Assembly (NCBI GenBank): GCA_050175155.1 | Contig: JBFXJF010000009.1 | Coordinates: 1-64,000 of the forward strand | Source: JBFXJF01 sp050175155 | Lineage (GTDB): Bacteria; Bacillota; Bacilli; Tepidibacillales; Tepidibacillaceae | Length of the DNA stretch: 64,000 nucleotides | Direction: 5' to 3' | Shown here: positions 1-6,720 of the stretch, piece after piece | Numbering within the stretch: position 1 is the stretch's first letter | Layout of the letters: every line of letters starts with the position of its first letter | Notes under the pieces: generated by a model | Seen by the model: the letters and a program-made list of their open reading frames with translations, nothing else | Database searches by the model: none | What the model was told of the DNA's origin: nothing | Translations under genes and position numbers: made by a program

Positions 1-59
1 CGATATTCTTCGCAAGCTTTGATCTTAATCTCTTTACTAACTTTTGGATATCTAGACAT
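1..59 (-). CDS. IS3-family transposase OrfA, N-terminal fragment (runs off the window)
   Basis: Only the first 19 codons are in the window. The peptide begins MSRYPKVSKEIKIKACEEY, the usual look of the helix-turn-helix OrfA protein of IS3/IS150-type elements. The ATG at 57-59 has a strong AGGAGG site just upstream. OrfA binds the element ends and is normally fused to OrfB, the DDE transposase, by frameshifting; neither can be checked because the rest lies left of position 1. The family call rests on a short peptide plus the element end at about 127. Confidence 0.6.
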   Translation of the reverse strand, partial: MSRYPKVSKEIKIKACEEY

Positions 60-127
60 TAAAAACCTCCAAAATAGATTATCTAATTTTTATTAATTAG
101 AATGTCTACTTTGGAGGCATCATATCA
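1..127 (-). mobile_element. End of an IS3-like insertion sequence, inserted in hsdM
   Basis: The homology of the downstream methylase breaks off right after the residues DPACGT. The following bases, read on the minus strand, start TGATATGATGCCTCCAAAG, which resembles IS3-type terminal inverted repeats, and lead within about 70 bases to an OrfA start codon with its own ribosome site. The boundary near 127 is inferred from this break. The other end and any target duplication are outside the window. Confidence 0.6.
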
Positions 128-765
128 GTTCCACAAGCAGGGTCCATTATTAAATCATTTATTGTAGGCTCTATTAACCCAACCATGAATTGTCTTATGT
201 GGTCTGGAGTTCTATATAGTCCTATATCCTTTGTACCGCCTGTTTCAGAAAGTGCAGATTCGATAGCATCTCCCAATAAATCAGTTTTAATAAGCATAGC
301 CTCATCGATACTTGAAACCTCAGCTATTACCTCCTGCAGGTTTCCACCAATTACATTATTAGTAAAATTGGAATTCGCAAAAACACTTTGAATTAATACA
401 AGTTCATCCATAACTTTAGGTGAAAGCTCTGTACTTTTAATTTTCTTACTAACTTCAGTTACAATATTACCATAAAAGGGGAAATGAATTGAATTTAGCA
501 CAGAAGTTATTGATGTGCTATCTATTGTTTTCAAATAAGTGAATAATCTCTTTTGTTCTTCTTTCCCAATAAACAATTGACGCAATATGGCAAATTCACC
601 GTCGCGTCTTAACTTTACTTCAAATATTCTTAACAATAATAATTCAATAATGTATTCTACTCTTTGTACTGGAGTACCAGCAGGTCTTAATAATTTATGT
701 AATTTCTTTAAGCTGTTATTTGTTTTATTATCTGTATAATGTACCGTAGAACGTCCCATTGTCAT
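128..765 (-). pseudogene. hsdM: Type I restriction-modification DNA methylase HsdM, N-terminal remnant cut by an IS
   Basis: About 212 residues are host-encoded. They carry an HsdM-like N-terminal region and then LYRTPDHIRQFMVGLIEP and DPACGT, the start of the N6-adenine methylase SAM-binding motif (normally DPACGTG followed by a hydrophobic stretch). The frame then runs into seven IS-encoded residues and a stop. The catalytic NPPF motif and the target recognition partner are missing, so the product should be inactive. The start ATG overlaps the stop of the upstream regulator gene, so the two were co-translated. HsdM normally modifies adenine in host DNA with HsdS and HsdR; neither partner is in the window. 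Confidence 0.75.
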
Positions 766-977
766 TTTTCCCCCAAGTCTTTCTTGTATTCCACAATATC
801 ACTTATATCGCAGTTTAATTCTTTGCATATCTTTTCAAGCACATCCATAGAAACATTTTGATCTTTGGAAAGCTTAGCAAGTGTGGTTGGAGCAATACCT
901 ATGGCATCACGTAAAGCAACCCTATTCATTTTTTTATCAATAAGTAATTTCCAAAGCTTGTCATAAGAAAATGTCAT
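762..977 (-). CDS. Small Xre-family (HTH_26-like) DNA-binding regulator
   Basis: This 71-residue protein is almost entirely one Cro/C1-type helix-turn-helix: MNRVALRDAIGIAPTTLAKL is the recognition region, and DVLEKICKELNCDISDIVEY is the typical end of YozG-type mini-repressors. It precedes the hsdM remnant and overlaps it at an ATGA junction, so it probably controlled the restriction-modification operon. A plausible SD (GGTGAGGATAA) precedes the ATG. With hsdM broken, its present target is unknown. Confidence 0.75.
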   Translation of the reverse strand: MTFSYDKLWKLLIDKKMNRVALRDAIGIAPTTLAKLSKDQNVSMDVLEKICKELNCDISDIVEYKKDLGEK

Positions 978-1422
978 TTATCCTCACCTCAATATTTAAA
1001 TTTCTTAGCAACATAACATTATATCATATTATCAATCAAAATCCAATACTTTTGGTATTAGTTATCATACTATTAATATTAAAAAGCAGAAACAACATTC
1101 TCTATCATGTCATTCCTACTTAATATAAATATCTCATTGTCTATTGCTATTCTAAACCAGTTAACCATTCCCATCTCTTTATATTTTCTTTATCACCTTG
1201 TATTAATACTCCAAACTATTTTTTGTTTAACTTTTACCTCCGAAAAATTATTCTTCGTTTTTAACTCTACTTCTTTACTCCTCACAAGGTACCTTTATGT
1301 CTATTACTCAATTCAACTGTAGGCATTTTTTTTTAAATACCCCGTTTTATATTAATGTATTTGAATTTTCTATACCCAATCAAGCAGTATTTTATAATCT
1401 TTATGTCGAATCCCTTTTTTGA
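978..1422. other. AT-rich intergenic region, no supportable gene
   Basis: This stretch lies between the divergent Xre gene and the istB remnant. It is strongly AT-rich. The one open frame on the plus strand (1107-1322) lacks a ribosome site and has a biased, hydrophobic composition that looks like chance. It may hold decayed IS21 sequence from the partner istA, but I could not recover a recognisable peptide in any frame. Confidence 0.4.
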
Positions 1423-2001
1423 GTCTTCAAAATCAAGAAATCAGTAAAAAAATACCTAGAATATTTTGATAGAGATAAATATAGCAATGAATTCAGAAGT
1501 AAGTTTGATGAATTAGAGACCTTATAATTTATTAATAATAAAGAAAATATAATACTAATCGGAACTCCTGGAGCAGATAAAAGTCATTATTCAATAGGGT
1601 TAGGAGTAAAGGCTTGTATGGAGGGGAGAAATGTACTATTTACTTCTGTACCAAACTTAATAACTGAGCTTAAAGAAGCAATGAGTTTAAATAAGCTTAA
1701 TTCATATAAAAGAAAGTTTGAAAGATATGATTTAGTAATTTTAGATGAGCTGGGTTATATTTCATTTGACAAAATCGGTTCTGAAATCTTATTTAATTTA
1801 TTATCTAATAGAAATGATAAAGGATCTATGATTATTACAACTAATCTTACATTTGATAGATGGGAAGAAATATTTAAAGACACTATGTTAACTGGTGCTA
1901 TAGTTGATAGACTTGCTTACAAAGCTCACATATTAGACATTTCAAGAGAAACTAGTCATAGATTCGAGGAGACTATATCGTGGCTTAAAAGTAATAATTG
2001 A
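1423..2001 (+). pseudogene. istB: IS21-type IstB helper ATPase, decayed
   Basis: Read in one frame, this matches the DnaC-like IstB ATPase: FDELETL, then NKENIILIGTPGADKSHYSI, LVILDELGYI (Walker B), TTNLTFDRW, and a C-terminal ETSHRFEETISWLK. It is broken in two ways. A TAA at 1525-1527 interrupts the frame, and Walker A reads GTPGADKS where GTPGVGKT is expected, so the invariant glycine before the lysine is aspartate. The ATG at 1618 lies downstream of Walker A and cannot give a working ATPase. IstB assists the IS21 transposase IstA, and no istA is visible. The upstream boundary is uncertain. Confidence 0.85.
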
Positions 2002-2027
2002 TGGACCATTTTTCAATTGACAAATAC

Positions 2028-2152
2028 ACTTGGAATGACAACTTCGTTAATCGTATATGATAAGCTATATAGTCATCTTTAGCGAAGCCTTTGTAAGGCA
2101 AGAGCTGAGCGTTAGATGATTATATAGCTTAGATTACACTATTGAGTAATAA
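2028..2152. repeat. Palindromic repeat, copy A
   Basis: This is one of three similar elements in 1.3 kb. The core is a long imperfect palindrome: the arm from about 2052 (AAGCTATATAGTCATC) pairs with GATGATTATATAGCTT near 2130, and a smaller GCC..GGC hairpin sits at the tip. Copies A and C also share the flanks (ACTTGGAATGACAACTTCG before, ACACTATTGAGTAATAA after), so the mobile or amplified unit is about 125 bp. It follows the istB remnant. Confidence 0.8.
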
Positions 2153-2221
2153 TGACGAAATTCCTCTCTTTATTCGGAATGACAACACTTTATTCGAGAT
2201 GACTTCCTTACTAATAAAACC

Positions 2222-2315
2222 TCGTTAATCGTATATGAAAAGATATATAGTCATCTTTAGCTCAGCCCTTGCAAGGCAAGAGCTGAGCGTTAGATGATTA
2301 TATATCTTAGATTAC
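2222..2315. repeat. Palindromic repeat, copy B (core only)
   Basis: This copy has the best pairing: AGATATATAGTCATCT and AGCTCAGC pair with GCTGAGCG and AGATGATTATATATCT across a short GC-rich tip. It lacks the outer flanks shared by the other two copies. It sits 65 bp downstream of the HEPN gene stop, where such a hairpin could also act as a transcription barrier. Confidence 0.8.
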
Positions 2316-2379
2316 CTTTTTTAGATTCGTCGCTATATTCAGAATTATCACACGTTATTCGCATAACGTTAAATAAATA

Positions 2380-2775
2380 TTAATTCCCATGAACTTTTGC
2401 AATATTTAATACAAAGTCTTGAATTATTTTTACGCTATTTAGTGCCTGTAGCATATCCTTTTCCTCAAGTATCAACTCCATAGGGTACCTCGGTTGGACA
2501 CCATAAGCTGTTAGGTCAGAGCAATGGTCAGCTATATCTTTAAAATCATCAAACAATTCAGAACATAGCTTGCACAATTCATCTAAGTCATGAATCTTAG
2601 GCGGGTTAATGCCTTGCAAAACAAGATAACTCTTAAGATATTTCTCAGCAGATTGTTGACAATGATGACAAATGATTCCAATAGGAACTGGGCACATATT
2701 TAGAAGATACACTGCACTGTTTAAATCCAATTCCGCAAATTTTTGCCATTCCAATGCACGTATTTGGTTATCCAT
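2380..2775 (-). CDS. HEPN domain protein, partner of the adjacent nucleotidyltransferase
   Basis: This 131-residue all-helical protein has the HEPN pattern: an N-terminal LEWQKFAELDLNSAVYLLN helix, then CQQSAEKYLKSYLVLQGI, HDLDELC and QPRYPMEL. It is the COG2250-like type. I see no R-x(4-6)-H motif, the RNase centre of toxic HEPN proteins such as HepT, so nuclease activity is doubtful. The ATG at 2775 has GGGAGGGGA upstream and overlaps the end of the nucleotidyltransferase gene, which implies coupled translation and a complex. Such MNT/HEPN pairs act as toxin-antitoxin or nucleotide-modifying modules. The specific role here is inferred. Confidence 0.8.
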   Translation of the reverse strand: MDNQIRALEWQKFAELDLNSAVYLLNMCPVPIGIICHHCQQSAEKYLKSYLVLQGINPPKIHDLDELCKLCSELFDDFKDIADHCSDLTAYGVQPRYPMELILEEKDMLQALNSVKIIQDFVLNIAKVHGN

Positions 2776-3091
2776 AAAGCACAATCCCCTCCCGCACTAT
2801 TTGTCTTTCAATGGTAGGGTCTAATTTACGCAGATTAAACTTATTTTTTTTGCTGACAATCACATCCACAGGCATTGTTTTTTTATCCCTAATCGCTTTG
2901 CGAATTAATCTCATTGCATCAATTTCCCTAATATCTGCATTCTCAGATATCACCACATAAATATCCAGATCTGATTCAGTATGCGGAATACCGCTTGCGT
3001 AAGAGCCGAACAAGAATATCTGCTCCACAGGAACAGTGTCCACTATAATGTCTTTTAGAATGTTCAACTCTTCCTGTATTCGTTTTTCCAT
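2768..3091 (-). CDS. Minimal nucleotidyltransferase (MNT/MntA-like)
   Basis: This 107-residue protein has the minimal polymerase-beta fold. GSYASGIPHTESDLDIY matches the GS-x10-DxD catalytic signature (G29, S30, D41, D43), with a further conserved DVIV segment near residue 85. In known MNT-HEPN systems this enzyme adds AMP or other nucleotides to its HEPN partner and neutralises it. The ATG at 3091 was chosen because GGAGGTGTTGAC precedes it. Starting further upstream would add 15 residues without a ribosome site. It is the first gene of the pair and overlaps the HEPN gene by 8 bases. Confidence 0.85.
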   Translation of the reverse strand: MEKRIQEELNILKDIIVDTVPVEQIFLFGSYASGIPHTESDLDIYVVISENADIREIDAMRLIRKAIRDKKTMPVDVIVSKKNKFNLRKLDPTIERQIVREGIVLYG

Positions 3092-3208
3092 GTCAACACC
3101 TCCATCACCATATACCAACAATTTCAGTATTACCATCTATATTGTAAACATTATATCATAATTTTTGGAAAAATGATGGAAATTTTATGTTAAGTTAAAG
3201 TAAAATAT

Positions 3209-3334
3209 ACTTGGAATGACAACTTCGTTAATCGTATATGAAAAGATATATAGTCATCTTTAGCGAAGCCTTTGCAAGGCAAAGAGCTGAGCGTTAGATG
3301 ATTATATATCTTAGATTACACTATTGAGTAATAA
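3209..3334. repeat. Palindromic repeat, copy C
   Basis: This copy has the same flanks as copy A (ACTTGGAATGACAACTTCG, ACACTATTGAGTAATAA), but its outer stem is of the copy B type (AAGATATATAG with TATATATCTT). It lies just upstream of the nucleotidyltransferase gene, so copies B and C bracket the MNT/HEPN pair in the same orientation. The rest of 3137-3468 holds nothing else except a hairpin near 3419-3455. Confidence 0.8.
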
Positions 3335-3418
3335 AAACAAGATTCCTTGCTTTGCGGAATAACTCCTTTCCGTTAAACGAATACTAATTTCTCCCTACTT
3401 AAATATTTTTATGCTAAT

Positions 3419-3455
3419 TTGCACGAAAAAGACACCGTTTTTTCTTATGGTGCAA
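3419..3455 (-). terminator. Possible weak terminator after the HisKA gene
   Basis: An inverted repeat (TTGCAC...GTGCAA outside, GAAAAA...TTTTTTC inside) begins 14 bases after the stop of the phosphotransfer-domain gene. The stem is imperfect and the trailing T-run is short, so this is a tentative call based mainly on position. Confidence 0.35.
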
Positions 3456-3468
3456 TAATCTATTAACC

Positions 3469-3711
3469 TTAATTTTGTCTTGCCTTTTCAATAAGTTCAT
3501 CTATTATTGAATTAAGCTTTTTGCCTTCACATTCCATATTATTTACAGCCCTTAAATAGAGTTCCTCAGAGCTAAACTTTTCTTCTTTTAATAATTGAGC
3601 ATAACCAATTATTATTGTTAGTGGTGTTTTGAGTTCATGTGATACATTGTTGAAAAACTCCTCTTTATATTTTTCCGATATAATTATGCTATCTTTCTTT
3701 TCAATAGACAT
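3469..3711 (-). CDS. Stand-alone histidine phosphotransfer (HisKA/DHp) protein without kinase domain
   Basis: The 80-residue product carries a textbook HisKA H-box, NVSHELKTPLTIIIGYAQLL (phospho-accepting H25), and the second DHp helix ending IIDELIEKARQN, then stops. No HATPase domain, sensor or membrane segment exists in this frame or just downstream. The gene has a good SD (AGGAGATACGTGA) and sits 49 bp after a receiver-only gene, so it looks like a functional short gene rather than an obvious deletion. By analogy with Spo0B it could pass phosphate to or from the receiver, but this is inference. A truncated kinase remnant is the alternative. Confidence 0.7.
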   Translation of the reverse strand: MSIEKKDSIIISEKYKEEFFNNVSHELKTPLTIIIGYAQLLKEEKFSSEELYLRAVNNMECEGKKLNSIIDELIEKARQN

Positions 3712-3760
3712 TCACGTATCTCCTAATCTAATAACCTACGCCTGATATTATTCAAATTAA

Positions 3761-4144
3761 TTATTTTGCATAAGTAACCTTTTTTTGATTTAACGTCTTT
3801 TTAATAATTCTTAATAATTCATTCATATCAAATGGTTTCGTAATATACTCTATAGCCCCTAATTCTAATCCATAGGCTCGGTCTTTTACACTGTTTCTTG
3901 AAGTTAACATAATTATCGGGAATAAATACTTACCCTTTATTTCCCTGCAAATATCAAAGCCTAAAATATCAGGAAGTGTTATATCTAGTAATAATAAATC
4001 AGGAGTAAAACAGGGTATTGTGTCAAGTCCTTCCTGACCCGTTCTAGAACATTTAACTTCATAGTCTTCTTTCGATAGTTTGTAAAACAGAATCTCTGAT
4101 ATTAATACTTCATCTTCAATGATAAGTATTTTAGTTTGACTCAT
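3761..4144 (-). CDS. Receiver-only (CheY-like) response regulator
   Basis: The 127-residue protein is a single receiver domain: acidic pair E10/D11, phospho-acceptor D54 in LLLLDITLPD, the switch region MLTS and K103 in ITKPF. There is no output domain. The start at 4144 (MSQTKILIIEDE) is set by the family alignment; upstream codons are inside the leader RNA. The ribosome site is an 11-base G tract (4151-4161), which is unusual. It heads a two-gene unit with the stand-alone HisKA protein and lies behind a long structured leader with a terminator, so its expression is probably controlled by early termination. Confidence 0.85.
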   Translation of the reverse strand: MSQTKILIIEDEVLISEILFYKLSKEDYEVKCSRTGQEGLDTIPCFTPDLLLLDITLPDILGFDICREIKGKYLFPIIMLTSRNSVKDRAYGLELGAIEYITKPFDMNELLRIIKKTLNQKKVTYAK

Positions 4145-4180
4145 ATAAATCCCCCCCCCCCAATGAATTATCTTTTTTGG

Positions 4181-4381
4181 AGGGAAATTAAAAAGCACAT
4201 ATACAGGTTTTACCCTACACATGTGCTAATGTTATTAATCAATTGAGAAAATGCCAAATATAGTATATAATAACATCGTTGCTATGGAGACGATAGTCTC
4301 ACGTGTAGGTGGTGATATCACCTGCATGAGCCTTTGAGTGCTACCAACACTCAAGGGTCATGGCAACTTTTTAATTTCCCT
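4181..4381 (-). ncRNA. Structured leader RNA of about 200 nt, candidate orphan riboswitch or small RNA
   Basis: A promoter at 4388-4415 predicts a transcript starting near 4381. The RNA begins AGGGAAATTAAAAAG, then closes a stem GTTGCCATG/CATAGCAAC around three hairpins: one over 4331-4353, one with arms CTCATGCAGGTG and CACCTACACGTGAG, and one GAGAC-TATC-GTCTC. An intrinsic terminator (4194-4227) follows. CACCTACACGTG (4300-4311) can instead pair with the first arm of that terminator (10 bp, one G-U), a classic antiterminator layout. The 15 bases at the 5' end are also exactly complementary to the terminator tail (4181-4195). I recognise no known riboswitch class. It precedes the receiver gene. 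Confidence 0.6.
4187..4227 (-). terminator. Intrinsic terminator in the leader of the receiver gene
   Basis: On the minus strand AGCACATGTGTAGG pairs with CCTGTATATGTGCT (14 bp with G-U pairs, loop GTAAAA) and is followed by TTTTTAATTT. It lies between the promoter and the receiver gene start, so the gene is expressed only by read-through. Confidence 0.75.
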
Positions 4382-4387
4382 TAGAAA

Positions 4388-4415
4388 ATTATACCATTTA
4401 ATGTTGAAAATGCAA
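4388..4415 (-). promoter_or_regulatory. Sigma-A promoter for the leader RNA and receiver operon
   Basis: Minus strand TTGCAT (4410-4415) and TATAAT (4388-4393) are 16 bp apart. The expected start, about 7 nt downstream, falls at 4381, which is the exact outer end of the 15-bp inverted repeat. Confidence 0.65.
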
Positions 4416-4750
4416 ACTATAATTACGAATTTTTCCATTGTGTTTGAGATAGTGTGAGAGTATTCACTCCGGAAACGTTAACGATTTGCCTTTCTAAACA
4501 TAAATATATTAGGAACATATCAATGCTTTTTTTTGGGTTTACGCTAAGTTTGATGGCATTCTCGGTACGAGGGAATATATATCAATATAACTATTTAAGA
4601 TTGTTCTTTTCAGTATATAAGGATAAATCTATGAAGAAGTGTTTCTATATGGACCCCCCCATTAAACGCTAGAGTAACCTCGAATTTAAATGGGTTTTAT
4701 AACAAACCACATTCTACTTTTACATCCTAAATGTTAACATTCCTATCTCG
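4416..4750. other. Intergenic region with no supportable gene
   Basis: This lies between the leader promoter and the ABC-3C ATPase stop. One plus-strand open frame (4454-4672) has no ribosome site and no recognisable features. A seven-C run sits at about 4654. I see no terminator for the ATPase gene. Confidence 0.4.
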
Positions 4751-6508
4751 CTACTTCTCTTGATAATTTTTCTTCAAAAATTTGTTTTCCTTCGTAAACG
4801 TGGCAACCATATGACTATCTACAACCATCTTAATTAATTTAGCTCTTTCTTCGTTCTCTATTTTGTCTCTATTCAATGTTAAAACATATTGGAAATTTTG
4901 GTATTTTTCTTCTTGTTTAGCTAAGTAATTCAAACATTGAACAAGCGTATCCTGATCGACATCAAAAATGTTATCGTGAACCAAAAATAAAGGGTGGCGA
5001 TTTCTCGTGTGTTCATTAAACATTAATGCCATATCGTATATGAACACTTTTGTTCTGTTAACACTATGACTGCCATCATCAAAAATTCGCATACTAATTT
5101 CAACAGGTATTTTGTTTTTAGCCTTATCGACAGTCTGCACACTAAATGAGCATTCTTTATTGCCCATGATATCTTCATGAATATCTAATATTGTTGCAAT
5201 GAAATCCTTTATAATTGATTTATTCTTTTCAAGCAACTCATCAATTTCCATAATTTCTTGAGATTTTCTTAAAGATAAGGTCTTTTTTCGCTTGTTGTTT
5301 TTTTCATATTCGTCAAATAGGAATTTTGTATGAGCACATGCATCCTTTTTGTTTTCATATATTTTCAAGCTAGTCTTTAAGTTTTTTAGAACACCTTTTG
5401 TATCTATGATTTTTAGTTTTTCAGAATACTCATTATCAAGAACTCGTATTCGCTCAGCAATTTCATTTAATTGTGCTTCTAGTTCATGCGCCTTTTGATT
5501 AATAAGCATTCTTTGAAATTCTTCTACTTTGTTTTTGAATCCCACAACCTCATTTAAAGATTTTACGATTGCACTTCCTAGATCGCTTTTGAACTGATTG
5601 TATACTAATTCAATTTCTATGTCGTCAATTTCTTCTGGCTTTGGCAATCTTTTTATTTTATCATACTCATAACGTAGCACTTTCTGTTTTTTTCGTAATT
5701 GATCCAGTGCATTTTCTAATTCCAATAAATCCTTTTCTATTGAATCAAAGGCTTCATTGCTTTTAAAACTTTCAATTGCAGATTCCATTTTCTCTAGTTC
5801 ATCATCAAGTGAATTTAATTCAGCTTGTACATCTGCTATTTTCTTCTTATTACCATCAGTTAAATCATTTTTATTTTTGGTAATGACTTTTGTTAAAGTT
5901 TCAATTTCTTTAATAGTCTTAACAGTTTTCTGATATGACTCTATTGAGAGTCCCAGAATAAATAAGTGCGATGTTAAATCAATAGGTATTGATTTTGTCA
6001 ATTCATGACACTTTAAAATATCTATAAACTCTGACCGCTCATCTCTCATCAAGATAGATAAAATATTTCTAAAACTAGGTACATCATTACCATTTAAATT
6101 ATTAAATACTAGTTCAGCTAAATAATTGCGTGCATCACTTAATTTTTCAAAAGATACTTGTTTACCGTTCCTTACCAATTGCGGTGTAGCTTCATTTTTT
6201 CGATTTCTCTTTATCGTAATCTGGTTTTGACCAATTTCCAAATCTAATGCTATATCTTCTTCCATAGGAACAATATTGTCAGGGATTTTTTTTATTCTAG
6301 AATCATTGTAATCATTCAAAAAACAAAAATCCAGAAATTCTATACTCATAGATTTTCCCACACCATTTGTTTTTCTTCCTACCACAGTAGCATCATCAAA
6401 TTTCTCACCTAATATTAGATTTACTCCATCATGAAAAATAATCTCATTAAATATATTGCTTTCTGAGTATAGACGATTAATACGAATTCTATTTATTTCT
6501 TTATCCAT
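4751..6508 (-). CDS. ABC-3C system ATPase (DUF2326-like, SMC/RecN-type coiled coil)
   Basis: The 585-residue protein has an SMC-like layout: Walker A at about residues 46-53 (TNGVGKS), long charged coiled coils at about 190-420, and a C-terminal half with LFLVHDNIFDVDQDTLVQCL in the Walker B/D-loop position. It is the third gene of a set with a SMEK-domain protein and a small middle component, the arrangement named ABC three-component (ABC-3C) in studies of biological conflict systems. The ATPase is thought to sense a nucleic-acid cue and license the effector. The ATG at 6508 overlaps the preceding gene by 16 bases. The target and trigger are unknown. Confidence 0.8.
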   Translation of the reverse strand: MDKEINRIRINRLYSESNIFNEIIFHDGVNLILGEKFDDATVVGRKTNGVGKSMSIEFLDFCFLNDYNDSRIKKIPDNIVPMEEDIALDLEIGQNQITIKRNRKNEATPQLVRNGKQVSFEKLSDARNYLAELVFNNLNGNDVPSFRNILSILMRDERSEFIDILKCHELTKSIPIDLTSHLFILGLSIESYQKTVKTIKEIETLTKVITKNKNDLTDGNKKKIADVQAELNSLDDELEKMESAIESFKSNEAFDSIEKDLLELENALDQLRKKQKVLRYEYDKIKRLPKPEEIDDIEIELVYNQFKSDLGSAIVKSLNEVVGFKNKVEEFQRMLINQKAHELEAQLNEIAERIRVLDNEYSEKLKIIDTKGVLKNLKTSLKIYENKKDACAHTKFLFDEYEKNNKRKKTLSLRKSQEIMEIDELLEKNKSIIKDFIATILDIHEDIMGNKECSFSVQTVDKAKNKIPVEISMRIFDDGSHSVNRTKVFIYDMALMFNEHTRNRHPLFLVHDNIFDVDQDTLVQCLNYLAKQEEKYQNFQYVLTLNRDKIENEERAKLIKMVVDSHMVATFTKENKFLKKNYQEK

Positions 6509-6720
6509 ACATTCGCCTCCTCAAATTCAAGTATATCCACAGAAAATAAAAAGGATAATCCAAGTACCAGTTGTCTACTACTTAAAATGCCTTTTTTCTT
6601 TAATATGCTAGATATATCATATATTGATACTTTTTCTTTATTTGTATATTTAATTCCATTCAAAATAAGATAGCCGATGTACATTGTAGACATTTTAGCA
6701 TTTCTACTATTTGTTATCAT
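6493..6720 (-). CDS. ABC-3C system middle component
   Basis: This 75-residue protein lies between the SMEK gene and the ATPase gene and overlaps both (14 and 16 bases). It has predicted helices and beta strands, and the segment SRQLVLGLSFLFSVDILEFE, and resembles the small winged-helix-like middle components of ABC-3C systems. The ATG at 6720 (MITNSRN) follows GGGGCGAGTACA. The triple overlap argues for a fixed-ratio complex. The family call depends mostly on context. Confidence 0.65.
   Translation of the reverse strand: MITNSRNAKMSTMYIGYLILNGIKYTNKEKVSIYDISSILKKKGILSSRQLVLGLSFLFSVDILEFEEANVWIKK

Noticed and set aside
1107..1322. 71-codon open frame on the plus strand
   Set aside because: It has no ribosome site, a composition rich in L, I, S and T expected from AT-rich noise, and no recognisable motif.
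1618..2001. Intact DnaC-like ATPase gene starting at 1618
   Set aside because: The frame continues upstream across a stop into a recognisable but mutated Walker A, so the ORF is the tail of a decayed istB.
2028..3334. CRISPR-like array from recurring similar blocks
   Set aside because: There are only three copies, each 94-126 bp and palindromic, with irregular spacing, genes between them and no cas genes.
3469..3711. Full histidine kinase interrupted by a frameshift
   Set aside because: No HATPase motif (N, G1 or G2 box) could be found in the downstream bases in any frame, only a hairpin and repeat sequence.
4181..4381. Retron-like msr/msd RNA, because inverted ends enclose several hairpins
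   Set aside because: No reverse transcriptase is encoded nearby, and the terminator plus antiterminator pairing fits a cis-acting leader better.
4181..4381. 6S RNA
   Set aside because: The size is right and the ends pair, but 6S is one long hairpin with a central bubble; this has a multi-hairpin junction and an internal terminator.
4454..4672. 72-codon open frame on the plus strand
   Set aside because: No SD, no family resemblance, and part of it overlies a region with no neighbouring plus-strand genes.
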